Assembly (NCBI RefSeq): GCF_014646255.1
Contig: NZ_BMNC01000015.1
Location: forward strand, 115,717-179,716
DNA length: 64,000 nucleotides
DNA from: Lentzea pudingi
GTDB lineage: Bacteria > Actinomycetota > Actinomycetes > Mycobacteriales > Pseudonocardiaceae
Direction of reading: 5' to 3'
The notes beneath the pieces were generated by a model that ran no database searches, was not told the DNA's origin, and was given only the letters and a program-made list of their open reading frames with translations. Made by a program: the position numbers and the translations under genes. Positions 53,954 to 62,444 of the stretch are shown piece after piece. The stretch's first letter is position 1, and each line of letters starts with the position of its first letter.

Positions 53954-54997
53954 ATGGGGATCCTGAGCCTGAACGCCCTCAACCGGGCGCTGATCGAACG
54001 CCAGATGCTGCGCGAGCGCGCCGACCGGAGCGCGCTCGCCACCATCGAGCACCTCTTCGGCATCCAGGCGCAGGAACCGAAGTCGCCCTATGTAGGCCTC
54101 TGGACGCGGCTGCGGGACTTCCGTCCGCAGGAGCTCGAAGCCCTCCTGACCAACCGGGAGGCCGTCCGCATCCTGCTCATGCGCGGCACGATCCACCTGG
54201 TCAGCGCACGGGACGCGCTCGGCCTGCGTCCCCACACCCAGCTCAAGCTCGACCGCGAGCTGCGGAGCGGCCCGTTCGCCGCCCGGCTCAGGGGACTCGA
54301 CTTCGACGAGATCGCCGAAGCGGGCCGCAAGATCCTCGACGACACCCCGCAGGGTACCGCCGAGGCCGGCAAGCAGCTCAAGGAACGCTGGCCCGACCGC
54401 GAGCACACGGTCCTCGGCAACGCGCTGCGCAACAAGCTCGCGCTCGTCCAACTGCCGCCGCGCGGCCTGTGGCACAGCAGCGGCCGGGCGATCTGCACGA
54501 CCGTCGAGAACTGGCTCGGCGCACCACAACAGGCCATGGACAAGGAAGAGCTCGTCCTGCGCTACCTCGGGGCGTTCGGCCCGGCCACCGTCATGGACGC
54601 CCAGCAGTGGTCCGGTCTCACCAAGCTCACCGAGACGTTCAACGCCCTGCGCCCGCGGCTCGTGACGTTCCGCAACGAGGCCGGCAAGGAGCTCTTCGAC
54701 CTCCCCGACGCCCCGCGCCCCGACCCGGAGACCCCTGTCCCGGTCCGGCTGCTGCCCGAGTTCGACAACGTCCTGCTCGCCCACTCCGACCGGCGCAGGG
54801 TCATCGCGGACGACCGGCTCGGCGTCGTCATCGGCGGCAAGCCCACGGTCCTCGTCGACGGCTTCGTCGTCGCCACCTGGGCCGTCACCAAGGACCGCGC
54901 CATCACCGTCGACTACATCGACGCACAGCCGAAGAGCAGGCAGAAGGCGGTCGCCGAGGAGTGCGACCGCCTTCAGGACTGGATCAACGCGACCTAG
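53954..54997 (+). CDS. Winged-helix protein, AlkZ-like (HTH_42)
   Basis: 347 residues from ATG 53954. The N-terminal LNALNRALIERQMLRERADR and LFGIQAQEPKSPYVGLWTRL, then RGTIHLVSARDALGLRP, are the family signature of the AlkZ / winged helix DNA-binding family (Q-x-Q in the catalytic site: GIQAQ). AlkZ glycosylases unhook interstrand crosslinks or protect producers against DNA-damaging antibiotics. Convergent with rmlA-like gene, overlapping by 4 bases. Confidence 0.9.
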   Translation: MGILSLNALNRALIERQMLRERADRSALATIEHLFGIQAQEPKSPYVGLWTRLRDFRPQELEALLTNREAVRILLMRGTIHLVSARDALGLRPHTQLKLDRELRSGPFAARLRGLDFDEIAEAGRKILDDTPQGTAEAGKQLKERWPDREHTVLGNALRNKLALVQLPPRGLWHSSGRAICTTVENWLGAPQQAMDKEELVLRYLGAFGPATVMDAQQWSGLTKLTETFNALRPRLVTFRNEAGKELFDLPDAPRPDPETPVPVRLLPEFDNVLLAHSDRRRVIADDRLGVVIGGKPTVLVDGFVVATWAVTKDRAITVDYIDAQPKSRQKAVAEECDRLQDWINAT

Positions 54998-56037
54998 GCG
55001 GCGACGTCCACGTGCGCGCCGTCACCGACGACGAGCCGGTGCTGGCGCGCCGAGCCGACGCGGGCCCGGCGCCCGATCAACGACGTCTCGATGCCCGAGA
55101 CGTTGTGCACGGAGGCCTCGTTGAGCACGATCGAGTCGGCCACCCCGGACTCGATGATCCGGCAGTCCGCGCCGATCGACGTGTACGGGCCGATGATCGA
55201 CTCCTCGACCAGCGTCCCGGCGCCGATGATCGCGGGCCCGACGATGCACGACCGCACCACGCGCGCACCCTCCTCGACCACGACGTCACCGATCAGCCGT
55301 GACTCGTCGTCGACGATGCCCTGGATGTCGCCCCGCAGGCCCATCAGCAGCTCGCGGTTGCACTCCAGCACGTCCTCGACCTTCCCGGTGTCCTTCCAGA
55401 ACCCCGAGTACATCCGTGCCCGCACATCGCGTTCGTGCGTCACCAGCCACTGCAGTGCGTCCGTGATCTCGAACTCGCCGCGCCATGACGGCTCGATCGC
55501 GTCGACGGCGGTGTGGATCGCGGGGGTGAAGAAGTAGACGCCGATCATCGCGAGGTCGCTGCGCGGTTCCTGCGGGTGCTCGATCAGCCGCGTCACGCGC
55601 GAGTTCTCGTCCACCTCCGCGACGCCGTAGAGCCGCGGGTCCTCGACCTTGTCCACCAGCACCTGGGCGGACGGCCGCAGCCGGGCGAACTCGTCGGCGA
55701 TCTGGCCGATGCCCTCGACGAGCACGTTGTCGCCCATGTACATCACGAAGTCGTCGTCACCGAGGAACGGCCGGGCGATCCGCACGCAGTGCGCGAGGCC
55801 CAGCGGCACGTCCTGCTGGATGTAGGTGATCGAGACACCCAGGTAGGAGCCGTCGCCGAACAGCTCGGAGATCTCCTGCGCCCCCTCGTCGACGACGATG
55901 CCGATCTCGGTGATGCCGACGTCCCGCAGGTTCTCCACGACGTACTCGAGCACCGGCTTGTTCGCGATGGGGACGATCTGTCGAGGCAGCGAGTATCCGG
56001 CCGGGCGTACGCCCGCGGACAGCACAAGGGCTTTCAT
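54994..56037 (-). CDS. RmlA-like sugar-1-phosphate nucleotidyltransferase with lost signature motif
   Basis: 347 residues from ATG 56037. Matches long glucose-1-phosphate thymidylyltransferases (RmlA/StrD) over its length: LPRQIVPIANKPVLEYVVENL, VMYMGDN, WKDTGKVEDVLECNRELL, and a C-terminal left-handed beta helix (IGDVVVEEGARVVRS). However, the N-terminal G-G-x-G-T-R-L-R-P signature that binds dNTP is reduced to LSAGVRPAGYSLPRQ. Either activity is altered or lost, or a divergent binding loop is used. Core-like composition. Confidence 0.87.
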   Translation of the reverse strand: MKALVLSAGVRPAGYSLPRQIVPIANKPVLEYVVENLRDVGITEIGIVVDEGAQEISELFGDGSYLGVSITYIQQDVPLGLAHCVRIARPFLGDDDFVMYMGDNVLVEGIGQIADEFARLRPSAQVLVDKVEDPRLYGVAEVDENSRVTRLIEHPQEPRSDLAMIGVYFFTPAIHTAVDAIEPSWRGEFEITDALQWLVTHERDVRARMYSGFWKDTGKVEDVLECNRELLMGLRGDIQGIVDDESRLIGDVVVEEGARVVRSCIVGPAIIGAGTLVEESIIGPYTSIGADCRIIESGVADSIVLNEASVHNVSGIETSLIGRRARVGSARQHRLVVGDGAHVDVAA

Positions 56038-56125
56038 AGGTCCTCCACCGCGACGGAACAGTTCGGGTGGAGACGAGACTCCGTCCGGGCGGTGGACGGA
56101 AACTGGAGAACCCCCAGAACACCAA

Positions 56126-56166
56126 GAAGGGGCCCTGCGCGCGATGTTTGCGCAGGACCCCCTCTT
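56126..56166 (-). terminator. Terminator downstream of TM-helix protein
   Basis: AGGGGcCCTGCGC pairs with GCGCAGGacCCCCT around GCGATGTTT. It lies after the stop of the minus-strand gene 56200-56964 and before the nucleotidyltransferase gene. Confidence 0.55.
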
Positions 56167-56199
56167 GCAAGTTAGAACCTCTAACTCAAGTTGGAACCA

Positions 56200-56964
56200 C
56201 TAGCTCATGGGAGTGCCCGACGGCGGCGTCGGCGCGTCACCCATGCGCCCACCCACGGTCTGGGGCATCTCCTGGGACGCGCGCGGCATCGGGGACTGGG
56301 CCTGCGCCTCGTCCTGCACGCGGGTCAGCCAGCCCTCCCAGCGCTGCTGCATCGGGCGGACCAGGCCGCCACCCACGCCGATGATGACGACGCCGGCGAC
56401 GGTGGCGAGCACGGCGATCAGGACCGGCATGGTCACCGAGATCGCGATGCCCAGCTGGTTGAGGGCCGCGATGATGCCGAGCGCCATCACGAAGCCGTAG
56501 GTGATGTTGCCCATGAGCTTCGTGTACGAGCGCTGACCCAGCGCACCGGTGACGAGACCCTTGAGCGCGGTGCCGATGGCCGACGCGACGATCACGAGCA
56601 CGATCGCGACGACGATCCGCGGCAGGTACGCGATGACCTCGTTGAGCAGCGTGCTGACCGGGTTCGAGGCGCCGAAGACGCCGAACGCCAGCTGCAGCGC
56701 GATGAGCAGCACGAAGTAGTAGACGATCTTGGCGATCAGGCCGGACGCGTCCATCGACGACTGGCGCATCGCGCTGTTGAGGCCCGACTTGTCGACGAGC
56801 TTCTCGAAGCCGACGCGCTTGAGCAGGAACTGGACGCCCTTGGCGAGAGCCTTGGCGATGAACCAGCCGATGACCAGGACGAGCAGGAAGCCGAGCAGCT
56901 TCGGCACGAACGTGGCGACCATCGCCCACGCCTGGCCCAGGCCCTCGGTGATTTGCGAGCCCAC
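56200..56964 (-). CDS. TM-helix repeat protein (mechanosensitive channel-like)
   Basis: 254 residues from GTG 56964, which has GGAGGG ahead; the frame runs to 57051 without RBS. Five hydrophobic helices. Two copies of the TM_helix (PF05552) motif are visible as VIGWFIAKALAKGVQFLLKRVG and an IGTALKGLV repeat. Related to CmpX/mechanosensitive channel-like proteins. The C-terminus is Pro/Gln-rich. Inner membrane, pore function unproven. Confidence 0.82.
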   Translation of the reverse strand: MGSQITEGLGQAWAMVATFVPKLLGFLLVLVIGWFIAKALAKGVQFLLKRVGFEKLVDKSGLNSAMRQSSMDASGLIAKIVYYFVLLIALQLAFGVFGASNPVSTLLNEVIAYLPRIVVAIVLVIVASAIGTALKGLVTGALGQRSYTKLMGNITYGFVMALGIIAALNQLGIAISVTMPVLIAVLATVAGVVIIGVGGGLVRPMQQRWEGWLTRVQDEAQAQSPMPRASQEMPQTVGGRMGDAPTPPSGTPMS

Positions 56965-57131
56965 GGGCCCTCCAATGAACAAAAGTTGCGGTGAGTGAAG
57001 ATCAGACGCCGTGATCGTTTCGTGGATCACACCGCTCCACAACTTCGACACTGCTACACGAAAGGGTGGCTGACGTGGATTTTTGTCGCAATACAGTCCA
57101 GAGTGGAACTACCGGTGGGGACCGGGGAGAG

Positions 57132-57166
57132 GGAAGCGCCCGCCACGCTCCGTGGCGGGCGCTTCC
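57132..57166 (-). terminator. Terminator of TAP-type hydrolase gene
   Basis: GGAAGCGCCCGCCACG pairs with CGTGGCGGGCGCTTCC around a 3-base loop, 20 bases beyond the stop at 57186. Confidence 0.8.
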
Positions 57167-57185
57167 ACATTTCCCGGCCCCGGAC

Positions 57186-58769
57186 TCAAGGCCTTGCGGA
57201 GAAGCCGCGGCCATCCAGGTAAGCCTTCATCCCCTCAGCTGACAACGCCGGCGCGGCGCCTGCCTGACCGTCCTTCGGCACCTCGGGCCTGGGGTCGCCG
57301 GTGCACTCGGAACTGCTGCCCGGCAGCCCTCCGTCGATGAGGTACCGGTTGACCTTGTCGTCGACGCACTTGTTGCCACCGTTGTAGAGGCCGTGCTTGC
57401 CCTCGTCCGTGACGGTGATCAGGTTGTGCCCGAGGCGCCGCGCCATCGCCGGTCCGCTCGCGTACTGGGTCTGCGTGTCGCCCTCGGACTGCACGACGAC
57501 GCCGACCGGGTAACCGTTGCGCCCGATCTTGACCGGCGGCTCCGGCGGCGTGAACGAGCGGAACGTGCACGTCATGGGCGCGGCCCGCACGATGCCGAAG
57601 CCGTACGGGTAGCGATCGCGGAACATCCGCATGTCCTCGTAGTAGTTGTGCAGGTCGGTCGGCCAGTCCGACTCGCAGGTGACGGTGTCGAAGACGCCCG
57701 ACCGCAGTTCGTCCAGACCGGTCCTCGCGAGCACCTGGCCCGCCTTGGCGCCCTCGGCGTTCGCCACCTCCTCCCCCGACCGCAGCTTGGTCACGATCGA
57801 CGCCAGGTCCGACCACAGCGGACGGTAGCGGGCACCGACGCCCATCGCGCCGTCGAAGGAGGAACGGTTGTGCTCGCCGACCGGCGTCGCGTGCAGCTTC
57901 GCGGCGACCTTCTCGACCTCGGCCAGCACCTCGTCACGCGACTTGCCCAGTCCGAACTTCTCGTTGCGCTCCCCCACCCACGACGCCCACGTCTCGACGT
58001 CCTTGCGGTAGGCGATGGCCTGCTGGCGGAACTGCTCGTGCCAGATCCACTCCGGGTGCACGGCCGAGTCGAGCACGCTGCGGTCGAGCCGGTGCGGGAA
58101 CAGCGTCCCGTACACCGCGCCCAGGTACGTGCCGTAGGAGTAGCCCAGGTAGTTGATCTTCGGCTCGCCCAGCACGGCGCGCACGACGTCCATGTCCCGC
58201 GCGGTGTTCGCGGTGCTGATGAACGGCCGGATTCCGCCGCCGGACTTCTGGCAGGCCTCCTCGGCCTCGCGCGCCTCGGCGGCCCACTTGCCGAAGTCGC
58301 CGTCCGCGGGCCGTGACTCCGGCGCGGCGATGGCGGGCGCGGCGCGGCAGTTCAGCGCCGTCGAACCGCCGACGCCACGCGGGTCGATGCCGATCACGTC
58401 GTAGACCTGGACGAGCTCGGACTTCCTGAAGAACAGAGGCAGGCCGAGCCCAGATCCGCCGGGTCCACCCGGATTGGTGAACAGCACGCCACGACGGCGA
58501 TCGGCCGCCGCGGCCTTCTTGCGGCTGATCGTCAGGTTGATCCTGTCGCCGGCCGGTTTGGTGTAGTCGAGGGGCGCGACGAGCACAGCGCATTCCAGCT
58601 CGGCGAGCTGTCCCTCGCACGGGGCCCACTTGACCGGCTGCGAGTGGAACCCGACGAGTGGATCGGGTGGATCGGCGGAGGCGGTCGCGCTCGCGGTCAG
58701 CAGAGCGACGACCCCTAGGGCGAGTGCCGGGAACCTACGCAAGACGAAACCTCCGCGCCGGACGACCAT
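57186..58769 (-). CDS. Secreted alpha/beta hydrolase, TAP/SlpD-like peptidase
   Basis: 527 residues from ATG 58769 (AGAGG ahead); the frame extends to 58823. Signal sequence about 1-32. GGPGGSGLGLPLF supplies the oxyanion region. LGYSYGTYLGAVYG holds the Ser nucleophile; a TAP-like C-terminal domain has TVTDEGKHGLYNGGNKCVD with the catalytic His. Similar to Streptomyces tripeptidyl aminopeptidases (SlpD/SlpE). Exported peptidase or esterase. Confidence 0.9.
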   Translation of the reverse strand: MVVRRGGFVLRRFPALALGVVALLTASATASADPPDPLVGFHSQPVKWAPCEGQLAELECAVLVAPLDYTKPAGDRINLTISRKKAAAADRRRGVLFTNPGGPGGSGLGLPLFFRKSELVQVYDVIGIDPRGVGGSTALNCRAAPAIAAPESRPADGDFGKWAAEAREAEEACQKSGGGIRPFISTANTARDMDVVRAVLGEPKINYLGYSYGTYLGAVYGTLFPHRLDRSVLDSAVHPEWIWHEQFRQQAIAYRKDVETWASWVGERNEKFGLGKSRDEVLAEVEKVAAKLHATPVGEHNRSSFDGAMGVGARYRPLWSDLASIVTKLRSGEEVANAEGAKAGQVLARTGLDELRSGVFDTVTCESDWPTDLHNYYEDMRMFRDRYPYGFGIVRAAPMTCTFRSFTPPEPPVKIGRNGYPVGVVVQSEGDTQTQYASGPAMARRLGHNLITVTDEGKHGLYNGGNKCVDDKVNRYLIDGGLPGSSSECTGDPRPEVPKDGQAGAAPALSAEGMKAYLDGRGFSARP

Positions 58770-58863
58770 GACCTCTGCTGCCCGAAGGTATGGCCGTTCA
58801 TTCCGGTACATGGGTTCTGTCACCCATCCCGGTGATGTCCGCTCGAACGCCTAAGCTGCGGGT

Positions 58864-60063
58864 ATGACCAGCAGCAAGGCGAAGGAGGAGCACCCGCCGA
58901 CGCTCTCCGCCCGCACCATGCGCAAGATCGAACGCGCGTCGGGCTCGCTCGCGACCGCCAGCGTGTCCGAGATGGAGCGGCGCCTGCCGTGGTTCGCCCG
59001 GATGCCCGCCGACCAGCGGGCGAGCGTGCTGCTGCTGATCCAGAACGGCGTGGCCGGGTTCGTCGAGTGGCTGCACGACCGGCAGCAGGCGATCCGGCTG
59101 ACCGCGGACGCGTTCCGCAGCGCCCCCAAGGACATCTCCCGCTGGGTGAGCCTGCGCCAGACCGTCGAGCTCGTCCGGATCGCGCTGGAGCTGTTCGAGG
59201 GGCAGCTGCCGGAGATGGCGGCGAACGAGGCGGAGCGCGCGCTGCTGATGGAGGGCGTGCTGCGGTACGGGCGGGAGATCGCCTTCTCCGCGGCCACCTC
59301 GTACGCGGCGGCCGCCGAGGCCCGCGGTGCGTGGGACGCGCGGCTGGAAGCGCTGGTCGTGGACGGCATCGTGCGTGGCGATCCCGAGGAGTCGCTGCTG
59401 TCCCGCGGTGCCGCGCTCGGCTGGGACCCGGCGCTGGAGGCGACGGTCCTGGTCGGCAACCCCGGCGGGGAGGACCCGCCCGCGATCATCTACTCGGTGC
59501 GCAGCAAGGCCGCCCGTGCGGGCCGTCCGGTGCTGCTGTCCGTGCAGGGCTCACGGCTGGTCGTCGTGCTCGGCGGCCCGACGGAGACCGGCGAGGACGT
59601 GCTGGGGCGCATCGCCGAGGGCTTCGGCGAGGGCCCGGTCGTGGCCGGGCCGACCGTCAAGTCGCTGTCCGAGGCCCATCGCAGCGCCAGCGACGCGCTG
59701 AGCGGGTTGCGCGCGGTCGTGGGCTGGCCCGCCGCCCCCCGTCCCGTCCGCTCGCTCGACCTGCTGCCGGAACGGGCCCTGGCAGGCGACCCGGAGGCGG
59801 AATGGCAGCTCGTCGACAGGGTGGCCCGCCCGCTGGAGGACGCGGGCGGCGCGCTGCTGGAGACCGTGGACGCCTTCCTGGAGGTCGGCGGCGTGCTGGA
59901 GACGTGCGCGAAAAGGCTGTTCGTGCACCCGAACACGGTCAGATATCGCCTTCGGCGCGTTCAGGAAATGACGGGAAGAAATGCACATGACGCTCGAGAC
60001 GCACTTGTGCTTCGCGTCGCTTTGTCTGTAGGACGCCTTGCTCGCTCCCGTGGGCTGTGGTAG
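58864..60063 (+). CDS. fasR: PucR-type regulator of fatty acid synthesis, FasR
   Basis: 399 residues from ATG 58864. Central GGDEF-like region and the C-terminal PucR helix-turn-helix CAKRLFVHPNTVRYRLRRVQEMTG (about 345-370) are complete. In Streptomyces a PucR-type FasR lies immediately upstream of fabD-fabH-acpP-fabF and activates it; here the order is the same, so the name is supported by context. Ends about 195 bases before fabD. Confidence 0.9.
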   Translation: MTSSKAKEEHPPTLSARTMRKIERASGSLATASVSEMERRLPWFARMPADQRASVLLLIQNGVAGFVEWLHDRQQAIRLTADAFRSAPKDISRWVSLRQTVELVRIALELFEGQLPEMAANEAERALLMEGVLRYGREIAFSAATSYAAAAEARGAWDARLEALVVDGIVRGDPEESLLSRGAALGWDPALEATVLVGNPGGEDPPAIIYSVRSKAARAGRPVLLSVQGSRLVVVLGGPTETGEDVLGRIAEGFGEGPVVAGPTVKSLSEAHRSASDALSGLRAVVGWPAAPRPVRSLDLLPERALAGDPEAEWQLVDRVARPLEDAGGALLETVDAFLEVGGVLETCAKRLFVHPNTVRYRLRRVQEMTGRNAHDARDALVLRVALSVGRLARSRGLW

Positions 60064-60171
60064 CGATCCGGTTGTGACGGAGTTCGCACACATCCGTTGG
60101 GGTGAGGGCCAAACGACCTAGCACCTCGCTGAGCTGGACTTAAGCCGTGGAGCGTTCACCTGGACGACACT

Positions 60172-60190
60172 TTTGTAGGGTCTCTACAAA
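60172..60190. promoter_or_regulatory. Inverted repeat upstream of fabD
   Basis: TTTGTAG and CTACAAA form a perfect 7-bp inverted repeat with 5-base spacer, 68 bases before the fabD start. It is the only AT-rich palindrome in the fab promoter region and a candidate operator or FasR site. Confidence 0.5.
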
Positions 60191-60257
60191 TACGATCGCC
60201 GTACTTCGTTCTTTACGGCATGGGGTACCGGTGGGTTCACCAGCTTTAGTAATCGAC

Positions 60258-61187
60258 GTGATCGCACTCCTCGCGCCCGGACAAGGGTCCCAGACGCCCG
60301 GCATGCTCACCCCCTGGCTCGAACTGGAGGGGGCGGAGAAGCAGGTGCGCACGTGGTCGGAGATCACGGGCCTGGACCTGGTGCGCCTCGGCACCACCGC
60401 GGAGGCCGACGAGATCGTCGACACCGCGATCACCCAGCCGCTCGTCGTGGCTCTCGCCGTGCTCGCGTTCGGTGAGCTGCGCAAGCGCCTCGAACTGCCC
60501 TCCGCCGTGATCGTCGGCGGTCACTCGGTCGGCGAGCTCGCCGCGGCCGCGGTCGCGGGCGTCATCAGCGCCGACGACGCCGTCGCCCTGGCCGCCGTGC
60601 GCGGTGCCGCGATGGCGGAGGCGTGCGCCCTGGAGCCGACCGGCATGGCCGCGGTGCTCGGTGGCGACGAGCCGGAGGTGCTCGCGCGCCTCGAGGAGCT
60701 CGGCCTCGTGCCGGCCAACCGCAACGGCGCCGGCCAGATCGTCGCGGCCGGTCCGCACTCCGCGCTCGACGAGCTCGTGGCGAACCCGCCCGGCCCCGCG
60801 AAGATCCGCAAGCTGGCCGTCGCGGGCGCGTTCCACACCCGGTACATGGCGCCCGCGGAAGACGCGGTGCGCGCCCGTGCCGCCGAAGTCGCCGCGCACG
60901 ACCCGTCGCTGCCGCTGGTGTCCAACAAGGACGGTCAGGTCGTCTCCGAGGGCGCCGAGGTGCTGGCGCGCCTGGTCTCCCAGGTGACGAGCCCCGTGCG
61001 CTGGGACCTCTGCCAGGCGACGTTCGTCGAGAAGGGCGTCACCGGCTCGGTCGAACTGCCGCCCGCCGGCGTGCTGACGGGTCTCGCCAAGCGTGCGATG
61101 AAGGGCACCGCCACCCTCGCCCTGAAAACCCCCGACCAGCTGGAGAAGGTCTCGGAGCTCTTCGAGACCGTTGGAGCCCATCAGTGA
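60258..61187 (+). CDS. fabD: Malonyl-CoA:ACP transacylase
   Basis: 309 residues from GTG 60258; the frame opens at 60147 but homologous sequence begins VIALLAPGQGSQTPGML. Ser90 of VGGHSVGELAAA is the acyl-enzyme nucleophile; His in GAFHTRYM (about 195) and Arg near VAAVRGAAM complete the site. Loads malonyl onto ACP. First gene of the fab operon, overlapping fabH by 4 bases. Confidence 0.96.
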   Translation: MIALLAPGQGSQTPGMLTPWLELEGAEKQVRTWSEITGLDLVRLGTTAEADEIVDTAITQPLVVALAVLAFGELRKRLELPSAVIVGGHSVGELAAAAVAGVISADDAVALAAVRGAAMAEACALEPTGMAAVLGGDEPEVLARLEELGLVPANRNGAGQIVAAGPHSALDELVANPPGPAKIRKLAVAGAFHTRYMAPAEDAVRARAAEVAAHDPSLPLVSNKDGQVVSEGAEVLARLVSQVTSPVRWDLCQATFVEKGVTGSVELPPAGVLTGLAKRAMKGTATLALKTPDQLEKVSELFETVGAHQ

Positions 61188-62161
61188 CGACCTTCCAGGC
61201 CCCGCAGGCAGCCGCGGGTAGCCGCATCCTCGGTCTCGGCAGCTACCGGCCCGAGACCGTGGTGAGCAACCACGACCTCGCCGCTCGCATGGACACCTCG
61301 GACGAGTGGATCCGCGAGCGCGTCGGCATCGTCAACCGGCACGTGGCGGCGAAGGACGAGGGTGTCGTCGACATGTCCGTCCTGGCCGCCACCAGGGCGA
61401 TCGAGGACGCCGGTCTGACCGCGGCCGACATCGGCGGCGTGATCGTGGCGACGTGCACGATGCCGTCGACCATCCCGAACGCCGCCGCGCAGGTCGCCAC
61501 GAGGCTCGGCATCCAGGCCGCGGCCGCGTTCGACCTGAACGCCGCGTGCGCGGGCTTCTGCTACGCCGTCGCGACCGCCGCGGACATCGTCCGCGCGGGC
61601 ACGGTGCGCAACATCCTCGTCGTCGGCGCGGAGAAGCTCACCGACTGGATGCACCCCGACGACCGCTCGACCGCGATCATCTTCGCGGACGGCGCCGGTG
61701 CCGTCGTAGTCGGTGCGAGCGACGAGAACCAGATCGGCCCCGTCGCGTGGGGCTCGGACGGCTCGATGTCCGAGGTCATCCGCATCGACGACCGGGACTC
61801 GTTCATCACCCAGGAGGGCCAGACGGTCTTCCGGTGGGCGACGACGCAGGTCGCTCCGGTAGCGATCCGTGCCGCCGAACTCGCGGGCGTCGAACTGTCC
61901 GACGTGGACGTCTTCGTCCCGCACCAGGCCAACCTGAGGATCATCGAGGCCATCGCCAAGCGCCTTCGCAAGAATGGTGCGCGCGAGGACCTGAAGGTCG
62001 CTCGAGACATCGTCGAATCCGGCAACACCTCCTCGGCCTCGGTCCCCATGGCGCTCGACCACATGAGGTCCGCGGGCGAGATCTCCTCCGGAGACGTGGT
62101 GCTGATGGTCGGTTTCGGCGCGGGCCTGTCCTACGCGGGACAGGTCGTGCGGTGCCCGTGA
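61184..62161 (+). CDS. fabH: 3-oxoacyl-ACP synthase III
   Basis: 325 residues from GTG 61184, overlapping fabD. Catalytic Cys122 (NAACAGFCYA), His in VPHQANLR and Asn in ESGNTSSASVP give the Cys-His-Asn triad of initiating KAS III. It condenses acyl-CoA with malonyl-ACP; in actinomycetes branched primers are preferred (inferred). Confidence 0.96.
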   Translation: MTTFQAPQAAAGSRILGLGSYRPETVVSNHDLAARMDTSDEWIRERVGIVNRHVAAKDEGVVDMSVLAATRAIEDAGLTAADIGGVIVATCTMPSTIPNAAAQVATRLGIQAAAAFDLNAACAGFCYAVATAADIVRAGTVRNILVVGAEKLTDWMHPDDRSTAIIFADGAGAVVVGASDENQIGPVAWGSDGSMSEVIRIDDRDSFITQEGQTVFRWATTQVAPVAIRAAELAGVELSDVDVFVPHQANLRIIEAIAKRLRKNGAREDLKVARDIVESGNTSSASVPMALDHMRSAGEISSGDVVLMVGFGAGLSYAGQVVRCP

Positions 62162-62207
62162 GCACCACCCAGGGTTTTTCCATCGTTTCAATCGAAAGGG
62201 AACTTCA

Positions 62208-62444
62208 GTGAGCGACAACGTCCTTACCGGTCTTGCCGAGATCGTCGAAGAGGTCGCCGGCGTGGCCGCCGACGACGTCACCGCTGAGAAGTCCTTCGTG
62301 GACGACCTCGACATCGACTCGCTGTCGATGGTCGAGATCGCCGTCCAGGCTGAGGACAAGTTCGGCGTGAAGATCCCGGACGACGAGCTGGCCAACCTCA
62401 AGACCGTTGGTGACGCGGTGAACTACATCACCAGCAACAAGTGA
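62208..62444 (+). CDS. acpP: Acyl carrier protein
   Basis: 78 residues from GTG 62208 (AAAGGGAA upstream). Ser38 in DDLDIDSLSMVEI is the phosphopantetheine attachment site. Acidic four-helix bundle. Lies between fabH and fabF, overlapping fabF by 4 bases. Confidence 0.97.
   Translation: MSDNVLTGLAEIVEEVAGVAADDVTAEKSFVDDLDIDSLSMVEIAVQAEDKFGVKIPDDELANLKTVGDAVNYITSNK

Noticed and set aside
52868..54784. 638-codon minus-strand frame across phytase and AlkZ-like genes
   Set aside because: Spans two recognised plus-strand genes and their intergenic gap; a codon-position artefact.
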